A DNA stretch of 64,000 bases from Ischnura elegans (lineage: Eukaryota; Arthropoda; Insecta; Odonata; Coenagrionidae), in assembly GCF_921293095.1 (NCBI RefSeq), contig NC_060251.1, positions 60,591,585 through 60,655,584 on the forward strand, written 5' to 3'. The translations under genes and the position numbers were made by a program. A model generated the notes under the pieces. That model was not told the origin of the DNA. It saw only the letters and a list, made by a program, of their open reading frames with translations, and did no database searches. This document shows positions 28,001 to 39,718 of this stretch, piece by piece; position 1 is the first letter of the stretch; each line of letters begins with the position of its first letter.

Positions 28001-28400
28001 TGATTTTTCTCTTAAATACTCAAAACAAAAAGTGTCACTTTATGCTCTAGCAACATTTCAAAGCAAGAAACCTATTCACTGGAGTCATTTTGGTGATCTG
28101 GTGAAGTATGCATAAAATTTTGCAGATCAATTGTCTTATTTGAAGGGCTAATTTCTCTGCTATTTAAACAAGCATTTGCTTGCTAATATAATATGCCCTT
28201 CCAAGGATTCCAAAGCAAGAAGAAATTGAATTCGATCCAGCTGTGTTGAAATTAAGCTTTTGTCCCCATCCTCTTTCAATTGCAATCCCGCAGTCACATG
28301 AGTGCCAACTACTTCCCACATACTATTTCAAAACTCCAAAATGCCCCATTTGATACTAATGCCAAAATACATCTTCTTTGCCTATCCATATGTGATACAG
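22077..28400 (+). other. Large intron H-I (6.3 kb)
   Basis: AT-rich intron between the small exons H and I. It contains a TG/TA microsatellite (about 22205-22280), a triplicated GATATATCTCTCTGA motif (about 24290-24330), a short inverted pair TGATGTCAAT/ATTGACATCA (about 24643-24691) and a tRNA-derived SINE (26380-26588). I see no other coding exon with good splice sites, though a short one could be missed. Confidence 0.55.
26380..26588 (+). repeat. tRNA-Gly-derived SINE
   Basis: The first 73 bases (26380-26452) look like a tRNA: the stretch CTCGCCTGCCAAACACGAGG resembles the anticodon arm of tRNA-Gly(GCC), followed by a B-box GGTTCGAGTCC. An AT-rich body follows and ends in an A-rich tail (about 26566-26588). 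This head, body and tail order is typical of a SINE transcribed by RNA polymerase III. It sits in the large intron in sense orientation. The anticodon loop is too long for a working tRNA. No clear target-site duplication was found. Confidence 0.65.
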
Positions 28401-28541
28401 CAGCCGCCCCACGTCGTCGTCCTCCTCGTCCCATCCATGACATTAGCATAGATGATGATAGCGATAACGTGGAGTGTGATGTCAGGGAGCATGACTGGCG
28501 GTTTGATCTTCAAACACATCGAGCACAGAGTCAGAAAATGG
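28401..28541 (+). CDS. Giant ankyrin-like gene, exon I
   Basis: This 141-bp exon (47 codons) follows CATATGTGATACAG and ends at a GTCAGT donor, phase 1 on both sides. It encodes AAPRRRPPRPIHDISIDDDS followed by DNVECDVREHDWRFDLQTHRAQSQKM. A basic Arg/Pro-rich start is followed by an acidic and aromatic segment with fewer low-complexity residues than the giant exons, which suggests a conserved part of the C-terminal region. The ATG at 28280 lies upstream of the acceptor and is probably intronic. Confidence 0.68.
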
Positions 28542-29800
28542 GTCAGTCCCTAAGAACAGTGCTCTATTCTTCTCCTACATCTCGACGTGTTTATTTGATC
28601 ATTTAACTTTGCCTTATCATATTTTTCTCTCTACTTAGTTTTCTCTGTTAAATACTATGTGTTTTTCTCCAGTTTCTTTACTCGTTGGCATGCCTTGATA
28701 TATGTGTTGGAAAACTGTCTTCTTTAAAATCCTAGGCACACGATGTTCGGGTACGTTGAATAAGTTTTTCCCTGTACCTTCAAGAAGTACATAATCAAAT
28801 CTTCGAAGTGCTTGAATGGTACAATGTGAGTCTTTGATTTTTCAACAAAAATTATTGTTCCTTAGGGAGAATACTTGAGCAATATGCATAGAACGCTTTG
28901 TAATGTTATCATTTACAAAAGTTTTCATTTAAATATTGTCTACAACTTTGGCTCTAGGCCACCCTATGTTTACACACTGCATGTCCTTCTCAGCAAATCT
29001 TACCCAAAAGAGAACACTAGGCTTAGTGTACTTGAGAATGCTCTCTGGTAGCTTTCTTTCTGTTTATAATCTATTATCATAAATCTTTGGAATTTCTTGT
29101 CACTTGCATCTAATTTGACTTTTCCTATTTTTTTAAATTCTCGGACAGCATGAATGATTGATACATAGTTTTAATCTGGTCATTTCTCTTTTTCACTATT
29201 ACATTCAAACCTATGTACGCAGCTTTAAGCTGCTATGCCTGAATTTGAAGTGCTTTAAGAACATATTATGGTTCCACTTCATGTGACACTGAAATATTGT
29301 ATGAACATAAACCTGCATTTCATTACATACTAGCTGAGTGAGTGGGATGGATGAGAGAATATATTTAATTGTGCCAAATCATTGCCCTTCAAGAAAAAGA
29401 AGCTTCCAACAAATTTTATTTCAGGGTGCAGCATGTATATTTTAGATTTATTTCGGCTGGCATTAACGTTTCATGTATACATATACAAACACACATATAC
29501 ATGTACTTCCGTCATGTTTCATAGCTATGCTCTAGGGAAAATTGTTATGGAATTATTTCAACTTATCCTTTATTTTTTGTCAGCCTGTTATATATGTATG
29601 CTTATGTATTTGTATTATTTAATTAGAAATTATTTAAGGGCTGGCTTCAATTTTCATCATAACATGAAGTAAATTGTTTAACAAATTGTGTTTATATACT
29701 AAAAGCTTAATCATATATGTATGCTTCATCACCATATTTCATTGAATCTGGGAAGTATCTTTTATTTTCTCATAAGCCAAATGCATATTTGCCTTCCTAG

Positions 29801-29876
29801 GATCTGAATTTTACCAGACACAAGATCCTGAATCTACCTCCGAGTACGATCCAAGCCAAACAACCACACAGGCAAG
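29801..29876 (+). CDS. Giant ankyrin-like gene, exon J
   Basis: This 76-bp exon lies between a TTGCCTTCCTAG acceptor and a strong GTAAGA donor. It enters in phase 1 and leaves in phase 2, the only phase change in the series. The translation is GSEFYQTQDPESTSEYDPSQ followed by TTTQA, then Arg split across the junction. It is too short for ORF calling and is supported by the splice sites and by the open frame into the last exon. Confidence 0.66.
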
Positions 29877-30916
29877 GTAAGAGAAAAATCTGTCCTGATA
29901 TATTTACAATAGCTCGCTAGTTTTCAATAACTAAGTGATATATCCCAAAGTTTAATTTCAATGAGTGAGAGCTGTGTTCACCCCAAACTAAGCAAAAAAA
30001 AGTGTTATTATCCAGTATTGAAATTAAAATTCCCAGCAAGTTCATTTACCTGGACCACCTCATAATTTGAGATTTTTGTGCGAGGGTTTTCAAAGGCATC
30101 TTTGAGGATACTTGGGAACATTTGATGAGTAGCTTAGCTCTCTATACATACTATAGATCTCTACTCTCCCACTTCATGATTTGAACGTAAGGAAACTCAA
30201 GAGCTGCTGAGAGCATTTATATACCACTGCATATTGACAGAAATGTTGTATGTATGTATAATTGCAAAAACTCTTCTTGGGATACCACGTGGGTAAGACT
30301 ATATAAGAGCGCAATTGTATGTATGCGCCAAAAATATTGAGAACTGATTGATTATTGTAAAATAATTTCTCAAGTATCACTCCACTCACAAGATCAGTTG
30401 ATTGCCTAACACAGTTTCTTCCTATGGCTATAATGTACGACATAATTGTGCAAAATAGATGTACAGAAAATTGCTTGCTTTGGAATCAGGGTTTTTTCAT
30501 CAAGTTAATTTGAAGGCGAAGGACAACAGTTTCATGAGACAATTTATGAAGTACTCCCTACAGGTGAGACATCTAATGCTCATCTCTCCGTTAAAACAAA
30601 TGACCGTTGAATTTTCAGTAGCACCCATATTACTTAAGTCATGAACGAGGCATTACTGCTTAACATCTTTCCCATTAGTGGTGGTTCATAAATTGTCATA
30701 TGAGATTGTCGTCTATCGTCATCTAGTGAACTTAAAATGAAGTTAAATGGTTATTGGAGCTTTTTAAAACATCCTGAGGCTGCATCTATTATGGAAACTG
30801 AAAAAAACATGTTCAAAAGAGTAAATCCAGTACTAAAAGCTGATGATGATGTAGCCAAGTCGGTGAAATGCTCAAGTTTTGGAGATGAGAATTTATTTTG
30901 TAATTCTATTTTGCAG

Positions 30917-31139
30917 GGTTGTCACGACACGTACTCTCACCAGGACTGTGATGGGTGAAGATGGCCGCCCAGTGTCAGTCACTACTACTGAAACAGAAGT
31001 GTCTGACGGTGGTGGTGCTGAAGGAGTACTTGACAGCAATCAGCTGCGGGAGTCCATGCAGCAGATTATCGACCAGTTTGCTTCCGAAGAGGAGATGAAG
31101 GAAGGGAAGGAGAGCAAAGAAGAAAAGAAGCCAGAATAA
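30917..31139 (+). CDS. Giant ankyrin-like gene, last coding exon K
   Basis: The exon begins after TTCTATTTTGCAG and ends at TAA (31137-31139). It completes the Arg codon of exon J and encodes about 73 residues: RVVTRTLTRTVMGEDGRPVS, then a Thr-rich stretch, a Gly-rich turn, a helical segment LRESMQQIIDQFASEEEMKE, and a Lys/Glu-rich end KESKEEKKPE. The repeated VTRT motif and Thr-rich stretch look conserved. The upstream ATG at 30879 lies in the intron and is unlikely to be used. Confidence 0.72.
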
Positions 31140-33200
31140 GAGGGAAAATGGTTCCAAGGGAATCAGTAGTATTGTGGTGGAGAGGGGATAGCTATGGAAA
31201 GAGGCAGCAGTAGGGAAATGAGAGATGGGTTTGATTTCCTTATTTTCAGGCATGTTCTCTACTCATTAGTGTCTGAATGATTACATATGATTGCGAGAAA
31301 TAACGTTTAATGTTATCCGCCTAAATTTGTCTTGCCATTCCCCTACATAATGAAGAAACCTCTTGTATTTTGTTAAGCAACAGATGAGTCGATTGTGCAA
31401 TATATATGTTTTGAGGCTAAATAAGGTGGCTTCAAATCATTGTAAGTGTAAAATTGTGCTCGGAAATATTGAAACAAATTGTTCGATGAAGTGCATTGAA
31501 TAATTACTGCTTAACTATGATGAAAGTCAAGCTAGGACACTTGCTTTTAAAAATCAAGTATGCCTCATTTACGCAATAGGTTGTTATCATACCTAGCAAG
31601 CCCCTATATTGAAAACTTGTTATGATTAATGATGTATAGCAAGACTGGCGAATGGACATCTTGTAATCTCTCTAGCACAGAGACAGATGGATATGACATG
31701 AAAATAGCTTGTGATAGGTTGATTCAACCTGCCACATGTGCTATTCATTTTGTCTTTAATTTCCCTTGTTTGGCATCAACAAACGCAACATGAATGGGAC
31801 TTCAGGTCCTATGCTGCATTTGTGTGCATATATTCATAAACAACTTCAAATCTTCACCACATGTCTAAATGTGAAGAGGCTAGTGGAAAGGAAATTGATA
31901 GAACCAAAATAAAATAAAGAGCAGTAATATACGTTAGTATATGGAGTGATATTTTCTGTGAGAAATTAATTTTTTAAATGAGTGGTATGGATTCTGTGGT
32001 GGTTAAAAGCATTTTTCTTACTAGTGTTATGAGGTGATCTTAACTTTAAATCAGTGTACTGATGGCTTTTAAACATTTCATATATATACATAAATATATA
32101 TTTACCAAACTTGTTTTTTTATTCTACAAAATTTAACTGAGATATTTTTAAACTCTTTGGCATATACATATTAACTTTATATAAAAATATGTGTATATTT
32201 CACTGTTACTGGAAAGCCAAAGAATCTTTTAAACTTGTATTGTAATAAGTCCCAGATTTGCATTAAATCTTGGAAGAAACCAAGGTTAACCATCGATGAT
32301 GTAGGACAGATTTCTGCATAGCATGTGAGCTTCACCACTCCCACTGAAATACTGTCCCTCTGAATGAAAGCACAGCTATTACAAGGTATTAAATGTTCAA
32401 CTTATTACTGATGAAGCAGTCATTTCATATTGAAGTTGAAAATGCTTTATGGTGAAGCCCTGTAAATGTTAAATTTTAGCACTAAAAAGGCAGATTTGAA
32501 AGGTTATTCTATATCATGAATTGAAAGCAACTGAAGTGCTTCTTTGCTTTATAGATGGCACATTTATTTTACTATATATATTAATTCCTGTGGTTTTGAT
32601 TTAAACATTTAGATTTATATTGAGGATTAAAATATGGTTGGCCTTTTTGTTATATTTTTAAAATGTGATTCTGATGAGTGAATTGTTTTTTTTTTTTTTA
32701 GGTAATAGAATAAGTGCATTATCAACATTTTCCATGTGTAATGTTTCTGTACATTAATGTTTATTCTTGTAATATTTACACTTCAATGGCTTTCATGCTT
32801 CTGGAGAAGCAGCAAATGAGCATTAATGCCTTAGTACTCACTGCTCCCTCTTCCATATCACACCATCTATTGTTTATATCCCATATCATTATTAGCCTGC
32901 CATGTTATTTTACGTAAGAAACCCCATAATAGCAGATTTTACTGCTGCTGTTCAACAAATGATTGCCATTATTATAACTGTAACTATGGGTAATTGACAT
33001 TCTACTACTGTACAATGCTGTTTGCCTCTTGTCCTTGCGAATTTGTGTGGCCTCTCTAGCCAATAAAGATATGAATGACGATTACAAATTATTCTGAGGC
33101 GGAACTGAGATGATGTTGCATTGGTGGAAGTTTGTTTGAAATATCTGATGATAAATAAAGCTTACTTAAGTGCCCCAAAATATGACTACTTATTTTAATA
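31140..33200 (+). other. Likely 3' untranslated region of the giant gene
   Basis: No coding sequence is visible here. AATAAA hexamers occur around 31907-31918, at 33062-33067 and at 33154-33159, so the transcript could end in several places and the 3' UTR could be about 0.8 to 2 kb. The exact end cannot be read from sequence. Confidence 0.4.
33062..33067 (+). terminator. Candidate polyadenylation signal AATAAA
   Basis: A canonical AATAAA in CCAATAAAGATATG about 1.9 kb past the stop codon. It is one of several candidates for the end of the giant gene's transcript. Confidence 0.3.
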
Positions 33201-33428
33201 CTTTTAAACTTGACAAGAGAAACCTTGTGGTGGATTGAAACCTTATTGTTGCATTGTAAAAAGTGATTCAGCTTTTATGGCTGTCTCTGGAGTTTAAGTG
33301 AGTAAATCAAGTAATTGCAATTTAATCCTTGACAATTTGCTCATTTGAGGTATAGATACACATTCTTGGAGAGTACTACCTACATCAGTGGAGCAGAATA
33401 GATTTAAATAGACAACCTGTGGTCACAG

Positions 33429-33901
33429 CCCCAGTGAAAATTTTGTATACAATTGTATACAATTTTATACAGGATTTCCTGTATAAACCTGTACACAATT
33501 GTATACAAAATGTGTACATTGTATACAAATTTGGCTTCATACAATTGTATACAGTGTATACAATTTACACATTTTCATACACTGTATACAATTGTATGAA
33601 ATGTATACAATTGTATGAAATGTATACAATTGTATGAAATGTATACAATTGCATGAAATGTATACAATTGTATGAAATGTATACAATTGTATGAAATGTA
33701 TACAATTGCATGAAATGTATACAACTGTATACATTTCATACAATTGTATACAGTGTATGAAAATGTGTAAATTGTATACACTGTATACAATTGTATGAAG
33801 CCAAATTTGTATACAATGTACACATTTTGTATACAATTGTGTACAGGTGTATACAGGAAATCCTGTATAAAATTGTATACAATTGTATACAAAATTTTCG
33901 T
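33429..33901. repeat. GTATAC-rich long palindrome with internal tandem repeats
   Basis: The left arm (from CCCCAGTGAAAATTTTGTAT, about 33429-33595) reappears as its reverse complement in the right arm (about 33725-33901). The centre is about eight 19-20 bp units of the type AATGTATACAATTGTATGA, each itself nearly self-complementary. The strand could fold into a hairpin of more than 150 bp. Open frames across it on the minus strand are only translations of the repeat. It is probably the end or body of a fold-back DNA element. Confidence 0.75.
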
Positions 33902-34690
33902 CACGCGAAGATTTTTTGAAATGTACACAATTGTAAGAAATGTATAAAATTGTATAACATGTATACAATTGTATAAAATGGATATAATAAGGTGATTTCC
34001 TAATATTTTTATCACCTGAATCAAAACATTATTACTTCTGGAGTACGTAGTTCACGCTTTTTGTTGAGAACCATTTTTCGCGATTAAATGAAAAGGGAAA
34101 ATTTTCAAGCGCTCGAAAGTGCGAGGGGTAAGTGTGAATGCCAGGAAAAACTTCGCGTGACGTCGTTCTGCTTCCCGCTGCCGCAAGTTGTGAATTAGAA
34201 TTATAATACAAGTTATTGTTGTGAACTTTACCTTCCTGTGTGTGAACAATGTTAACTGATGGACTATTCAGTGAGCTGGCAATTAGATGACTCTTTTGAG
34301 TTCTTAATTTGTGTTCCCATTGATAATTGGTGCTAACTTTACCTTCTTGTTGGTGGACAATATTAGTTCATCAACTCTTCAGTGATCTGGCAATTGAAAT
34401 ATTGTTCTGAGTTCTTTATGTATGTTAACATTGATCCCAGATAGCATGCTAAACTTGCTGCAAGCTTGTCACGACAAAGTTGCAAGTTTGCACCAAGCTT
34501 GTCATGACAAGCCTGCAAGCTTGAATCAAACCTCCTAGTTACGCTTTTTCAAACGTGCAGCAAACTTGTCACATCACACCTGCTGAAAATGTGTAGTGTC
34601 ACACCTGCTACATACTAGGAAAACTAGTTCCACACCTACCATTTCTGTAGTGACACTTGCTGAGGAAAAACTGGCTTAAAATTTCTGCTA
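33902..34690. repeat. Diverged tandem duplication and CAAGCTTG-rich segment
   Basis: About 34203-34435 is a two-copy tandem duplication of roughly 115 bp (shared phrases AACTTTACCTTC, TTCAGTGA and CTGGCAATT). About 34440-34680 carries short repeats of GCAAGCTTGTCA-type sequence and CACACCTGCT. No gene is visible. Confidence 0.45.
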
Positions 34691-37500
34691 AATAAAATGC
34701 TCTCCTAAATAATGATCAATTTACAACAACAAAATTTAAAATTTTCCACTCTATCAATTGTTAGTCATTTCACATGCACAGAATTTGGGAGCTAAATTTA
34801 TTCAAATAAATGGGCAACAAATAAATGCTGAAGAATTTATTTTTCTCATTAATTATGTACAAGCTGAGGCAGCGGTGGAGTCATCGATAGTTAATCATTA
34901 TTAATGAAGTGAGTGAAATACTTACAAACTGAATAGGAAACATCAAAGACAGAAACACTTTAAAAAATTTATGACCCCCCCCAGGCCACACATGGTAATA
35001 ACTAAAATACAGAAATCTTCAAAAGGTAAAAACATATTGCTCGAATTTTATCAAAACATTCACAAGTATGCTGATTGGCTTTGAGGATGTAAAATTAAAA
35101 CTTCATTCTTTTGAATTCTTGTTTAGTTATGGGAGTACAAGGTGGTGCATGGAACTTACATGGTTACATACTTATAGATCGTTACTGATGAACTTATTAA
35201 GCAAAATTATTGTCCTCATCAGCCTGATCCTCGGTCTGTTTATTCTGCCAATCCCTGAAGAGAAAATAGTAATTACTCCTTGTGAAATGATATATCATGT
35301 ATCATGGAACATTATAGTGTATACCTATTGTAAGAGGGAATGGAAAATATGAAGAAAATGTCTGGGATGATCGAATTAGTGTGGCAGAGAAATGAGAAGT
35401 GACTACTTACTTTCTTATTTTCCCGACCTCAGCCTGGTTGAGCCAATGAGGAACTTGCATGGGTCGTAGATTGCTCTAAAAACTATTTTGAATAAGTTAA
35501 ATGGATACATTAGCTCGCAAAAATACCTTCAGTTTCTCCATTCAACATCAAAAGAAATTAAAAAATTGCATTTAAAATCGAGAAAAATTTCTCTGAGCCG
35601 ACCACTGCGCGAAGACACCCGAGCGTTGCCGAGGCCAGGCGTGACGTCATAGGTGCCTAAACAACCGTAGGGAGTAGGGAAATACGCTGAGCGCATGGTG
35701 TAAAATTTGTTTTGAGGGAGTATTTAGCCGCTCATCGTCACTTTATTTTGTTCTGTTATTCTTGGGCAAGTTCTCCTATTGCTATTGTGCCTAGATTATT
35801 ACTTGGGATATTAATAATGCGGTATCGGGATGATGAAGTACAAGCGTTTCACTTCGTGTGTTTTGGTTCAGAAAAATGGATGATAACGTTGCCACTCGTT
35901 CGAATAGTACACGTGAAATTCATCTACGTCTACAAAATACCCCGCAAGCCGCCTAAAAGGCGTGTGGCATGGGGTGTTAGGACACCAGCCTTTTTTTAGG
36001 ACACCAAAAATTGATGCCACGACCCTCATGGAATTTGTTAAGACAGATTATTGCTATACGTCGGCGGCAAATCGAGTTGTAAAAGAAACTTGTAATACTG
36101 GAGGATAACGATCGTAAGCTGTGCTGTTGAATTTGGCAACGCCGGATTAACGGAGAAGGTAGTCCTATCCGTCCTACGGTACGAATTCACAGCAAAACAG
36201 TCTGCACACAATCCACATGTGAGATCGCGAATCGGTTCCGCTGCCAACACACACACAAGCTACAACCTATTTCAATAATATAGGTAAATCCATAAACAAT
36301 ATACTAGCATATACCATAAAAATATAGTGGGAAATAGGCAAATACTATTATCAAAAACTGGATGTCACTATCACATTCTTATATTCATCACGTAGGTACA
36401 ACTTCCAATAACAGAACTCGTTATGATGAATACAACTATTTATTCACTGATTTAAACCCTTAAATTAGCCCACACAAGTGACACAGGTGACATTTCTCAC
36501 TACTATTCGTTGAAATAATGGAATAACAAACTTCGCACACAGTTTTTATTTCAATAGCGTGATCGTGAAATGTCATATCTACGGTGAACAACGGAGATTA
36601 GCACGCCACTGACAATTTTTACACTACTGTTAGACATTTATCGATAGCGTAATAGCACTTTTTACAATTCAATCACGATGGAACACTGATAACTCTTGGC
36701 CGATATTTTTCAACCTTGTCAAACTTTGTGCACTACAACCACTGGCACTGTGATTATTAGCAGTAGCTTAACGGGAGATGTCACGTTGAAAATAACACTA
36801 TTTTGGCACACAAATGTTCTTAAATGTCTCCAATCAGCGAGCAAAAGTTGCATTGACTGGAATTCACCCCATAATACAAGCACAGACAGTCCTAAACGAC
36901 GAATTCTCCGGTACTACGAATAAACGGATGAAGTTATTGTGTATAAAAGCTAAGCGGACATTAGTAAACATCAAAATCGTTCTAATTACATACTAAAATG
37001 AATGATATGCCGTCGATAACATAAACTTACAATTAACGTATCCCCCTTCCAATGGCCGTGGCTCAGACTCCTACAACGATGTTATTTAGGTATTATCAAA
37101 TTTTTGGTTTAACTGCTCCAGTTTTATATTTTATGCCCTTACTCAGATATTAATATTATAAATAATGCAAAATACGAGGGCTTCCAAGCCTCTATCGTCG
37201 GATATTTATCTTTAAATATAATATAATCAACACGTCTAACAAACGAAGCTCTCACAACTGCTGGCAACTATTACAAACAATCACAACAATAGCTTCGCGT
37301 GATGTTTAGGCACCTTTGACGTCATCGAGGCTTCGTCGGCAGTGGCTTGGGGGGTGAGGGAGTTTTTCCCGCGCTTTAAAATTCGTTATATTTATCATTA
37401 AATATCTCGCGAAGGAAAACTCAGATTTACATGCGGTTTTCTTTGTTGTATTCAGAAAATAATTTTCTGTCCGCCTATGAAATAAAAAAAATTCATGCAA
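34691..37500. other. Stretch without a supported gene
   Basis: Contains an inverted pair of TGACGTCA-centred segments (35641-35663 and 37303-37324), and a hairpin-like segment (about 35920-36005, GCCGCCTAAAAGGCGTGTGGC followed by a GGTGTTAGGACACC repeat) that resembles a dispersed repeat. Short open frames here lack splice or start context. Confidence 0.4.
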
Positions 37501-37760
37501 GTTCCCCATTACTCAGACACCCTTCCAGCTCCACATCTGATGCATCACGGTAGACCCTTCTGCATACACCTATGAAATTATACAAAACATAGTTAATGTC
37601 ACTTAATGTAATATGTTAGAAGTTCATTTCAATGATCAATTATTATAATAATCTTAGAATATCTTATTGGATGCACTCACGAAAAGTAACAGGACACACT
37701 GGAGTGCTATAAAATGATTTCTTAACCGAATTCTTCTTAAGTTTGCCTGTAAGGGCTTAC

Positions 37761-37836
37761 AGCTCTGGTACATTGTCATCCTAAGACGACACAACATATT
37801 TTGTAGAAATTCATTCTCATTCATTTCTTCTACCAA
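37761..37836 (-). CDS. Possible second exon of a minus-strand gene
   Basis: A phase-0 continuation of the exon at 38288-38520. The minus-strand acceptor GGTAGCAG is followed by LVEEMNENEFLQNMLCRLRM and ends at a GTAAGC donor. Joined, the two give an open frame ending MTMYQS. I could not find a convincing further exon, so the model is incomplete and may be wrong. Confidence 0.28.
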
Positions 37837-38287
37837 CTGCTACCAAACCTTGCATCTAGAGATAAAAAAATACCAGATCAATGAAGAGTTAACAGCTAAT
37901 ACAAGAATAACAAAAATCATGTAGACAGCCAGAAGAAAAATTCACCAAAGAAATTAACACAATTATCATGTTTAGTATGCACATGTAGTATGAGTGCACA
38001 AGTGCATATGAAATAACAAAAATCCAATCATACCATAATTTTTTAATATTTCATTGGACATTAATCCATACGCACTTCAAAATTATGTTGTACTTGAGTA
38101 TTTTTATAGCACTTTGAATTCCAAGCACCTACGAATGTCTGGCGAGCTCAAGATATACTTCTGAAACTTTTTTACAAATGAAACTCTTATGAAACTTTCT
38201 TACAAAAACTTAATTGTTCTTTCATTTAAAAAATCATACATTGTTTGAATCAGGATGGCAGCACACAAATTATCATTATTCACTTAC

Positions 38288-38520
38288 CACCTTTGGCTCA
38301 AATGAGGGATCTTCACTTATCCTACGGCAGAGTTTGATGAAATCCTCATCTGCTGTCAATGGCAATTGGCTGAAATTCATCTCCTCCACATCAGCATCCT
38401 TTCGCTTTGGGTCACAAGCCAATAAAGCATCTACTTTCCTCTCCAAGTGAGAAAACCCAGGTGCCATTCCTCCCATCCACATGAGGAGCTGGCTATTCTG
38501 TAGTTTTAATTTACTGCAGC
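38288..38520 (-). CDS. Candidate exon of an unknown minus-strand gene
   Basis: On the minus strand a good acceptor (TTTTATATTTACAG) and a strong donor (GTAAGTG) bound an open 233-bp exon (77 codons). It starts CSKLKLQNSQLLMWMGGMAP and continues with FSHLERKVDALLACD and LPLTADEDFIKLCRRISEDP. The composition is balanced and protein-like, with an amphipathic LERKVDALL helix. The segment LPLTADEDFIKLCRRISEDP is faintly like the start of the arthropod DUF4806 domain, but I cannot confirm that. It lies inside an interval bounded by inverted repeat ends (33,429-40,727), so it may belong to a mobile element or to a host gene interrupted by repeats. Confidence 0.42.
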
Positions 38521-38529
38521 CTGTAAATA

Positions 38530-39480
38530 TAAAAATGTTATAAATACACTAATACCAATTGATTTGCTTACATTATACTTCCTTAGCAGACTTGATACTT
38601 AATCATCATAAATCCTGCCTACATGCTTATCAAACAGGTGAAAACCATAGATTTTAATATACCACTAATTTTTCTATCAACAAACACGAGTAATTGATTA
38701 CATAACAAAAATTTTAAGGATCGCAATCTTATTGTACAGAAACAACTTAGAAACGTGTTACTTATGCCCTTGAGTGCAATATGTCTGATAAAATGTACTA
38801 AAGCACAAATCAATGCCTAAATTATAATGAACGGAGAGAGTTCAACTGATGGCTATGTTTAGAACAGCTTATTAATTGCTATTATTCTTCGACATATTCC
38901 CAATAGTTACTCATTTTCAAGAAAAATCATTCATAAACGAGTTAATTGAGGTTGAGACTAATGTTTTAATGTCATAAAGAACTGTTAACAAAGTGGATTC
39001 TACTGCGAGAACCCTGATATTTCAACTTTAACCGCCTCAATGGATTCTTTTCACTATGCCAGCGAAAGTAAAGACCATGCTAAATTGTCATTACCCTGAG
39101 AATAAAATAATGAGTAATCTTAAATAATTATTGGATAGTAATTGGCGGTTCATTAATCATACATAAGTATCGAATGGAAAAAAATGTTTCATTTACTTAC
39201 ATTCACACGGTCAGCACAGCAGAGATGGATTGATGCTGACAATGGCAACTTCTTAAATCTCTTCGTGACGCTAAAAGCCACTGTTTCCGGGAATTCAAAA
39301 ACTTATTCAGGCGTTGATTCAATTGTGCATGAAACAGTATTCTTTCAATCCCTTTTTGTCAGTATTCACTACGAAGACGGATTATTTTCTTCTTCCATAG
39401 CATACTTCAACGTAAATTTGCTAGTAAAACGAGATTTTTCATCACAGCTAAATTCGCCATCACAAAATAACGGTAACTAC
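38530..39480. other. Stretch without a supported gene
   Basis: AT-rich sequence upstream of the candidate minus-strand exon. No exon with good splice sites was recognised. Confidence 0.35.
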
Positions 39481-39483
39481 AGA

Positions 39484-39605
39484 TGGGCAATAAAATCGAT
39501 TATACGTAATAATCGATTATTTGCTTTCGATTATTGCGATTATTGAATCGATTGTGAACATCCGATTATTTTGCATAATCGATTGTTTGAATATAATCGG
39601 CGGGA
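39484..39605. repeat. AATCGATTA-rich repeat
   Basis: Five or more copies of ATCGATTA-type sequence follow GATGGGCAATAAAATCGATT. Such a GGGCAA start with ATCGATTA repeats resembles the ends of hAT-type transposons of arthropods, but only one end is seen. Confidence 0.4.
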
Positions 39606-39718
39606 ATAAGAAGCGTGCTCACTTGCGAGATTTTTTGCGAGAAATTTTTTTTGCGAGAAATTTTCACCCCTTCTATAGTTTCAGAACAACAAATGAATGC
39701 TATTTTGAAGTTTACTAT

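Noticed and set aside
30459..30644. Possible extra exon ending at CTACAG/GTGAGA
   Set aside because: The donor is strong, but no good acceptor or in-phase link to exons J and K was found, and J-K already join in frame.
33419..34024. Overlapping open frames of up to 149 codons on both strands
   Set aside because: They are translations of the GTATAC palindrome (repeated VYNCIQ/YTFHTIV units), not genes.
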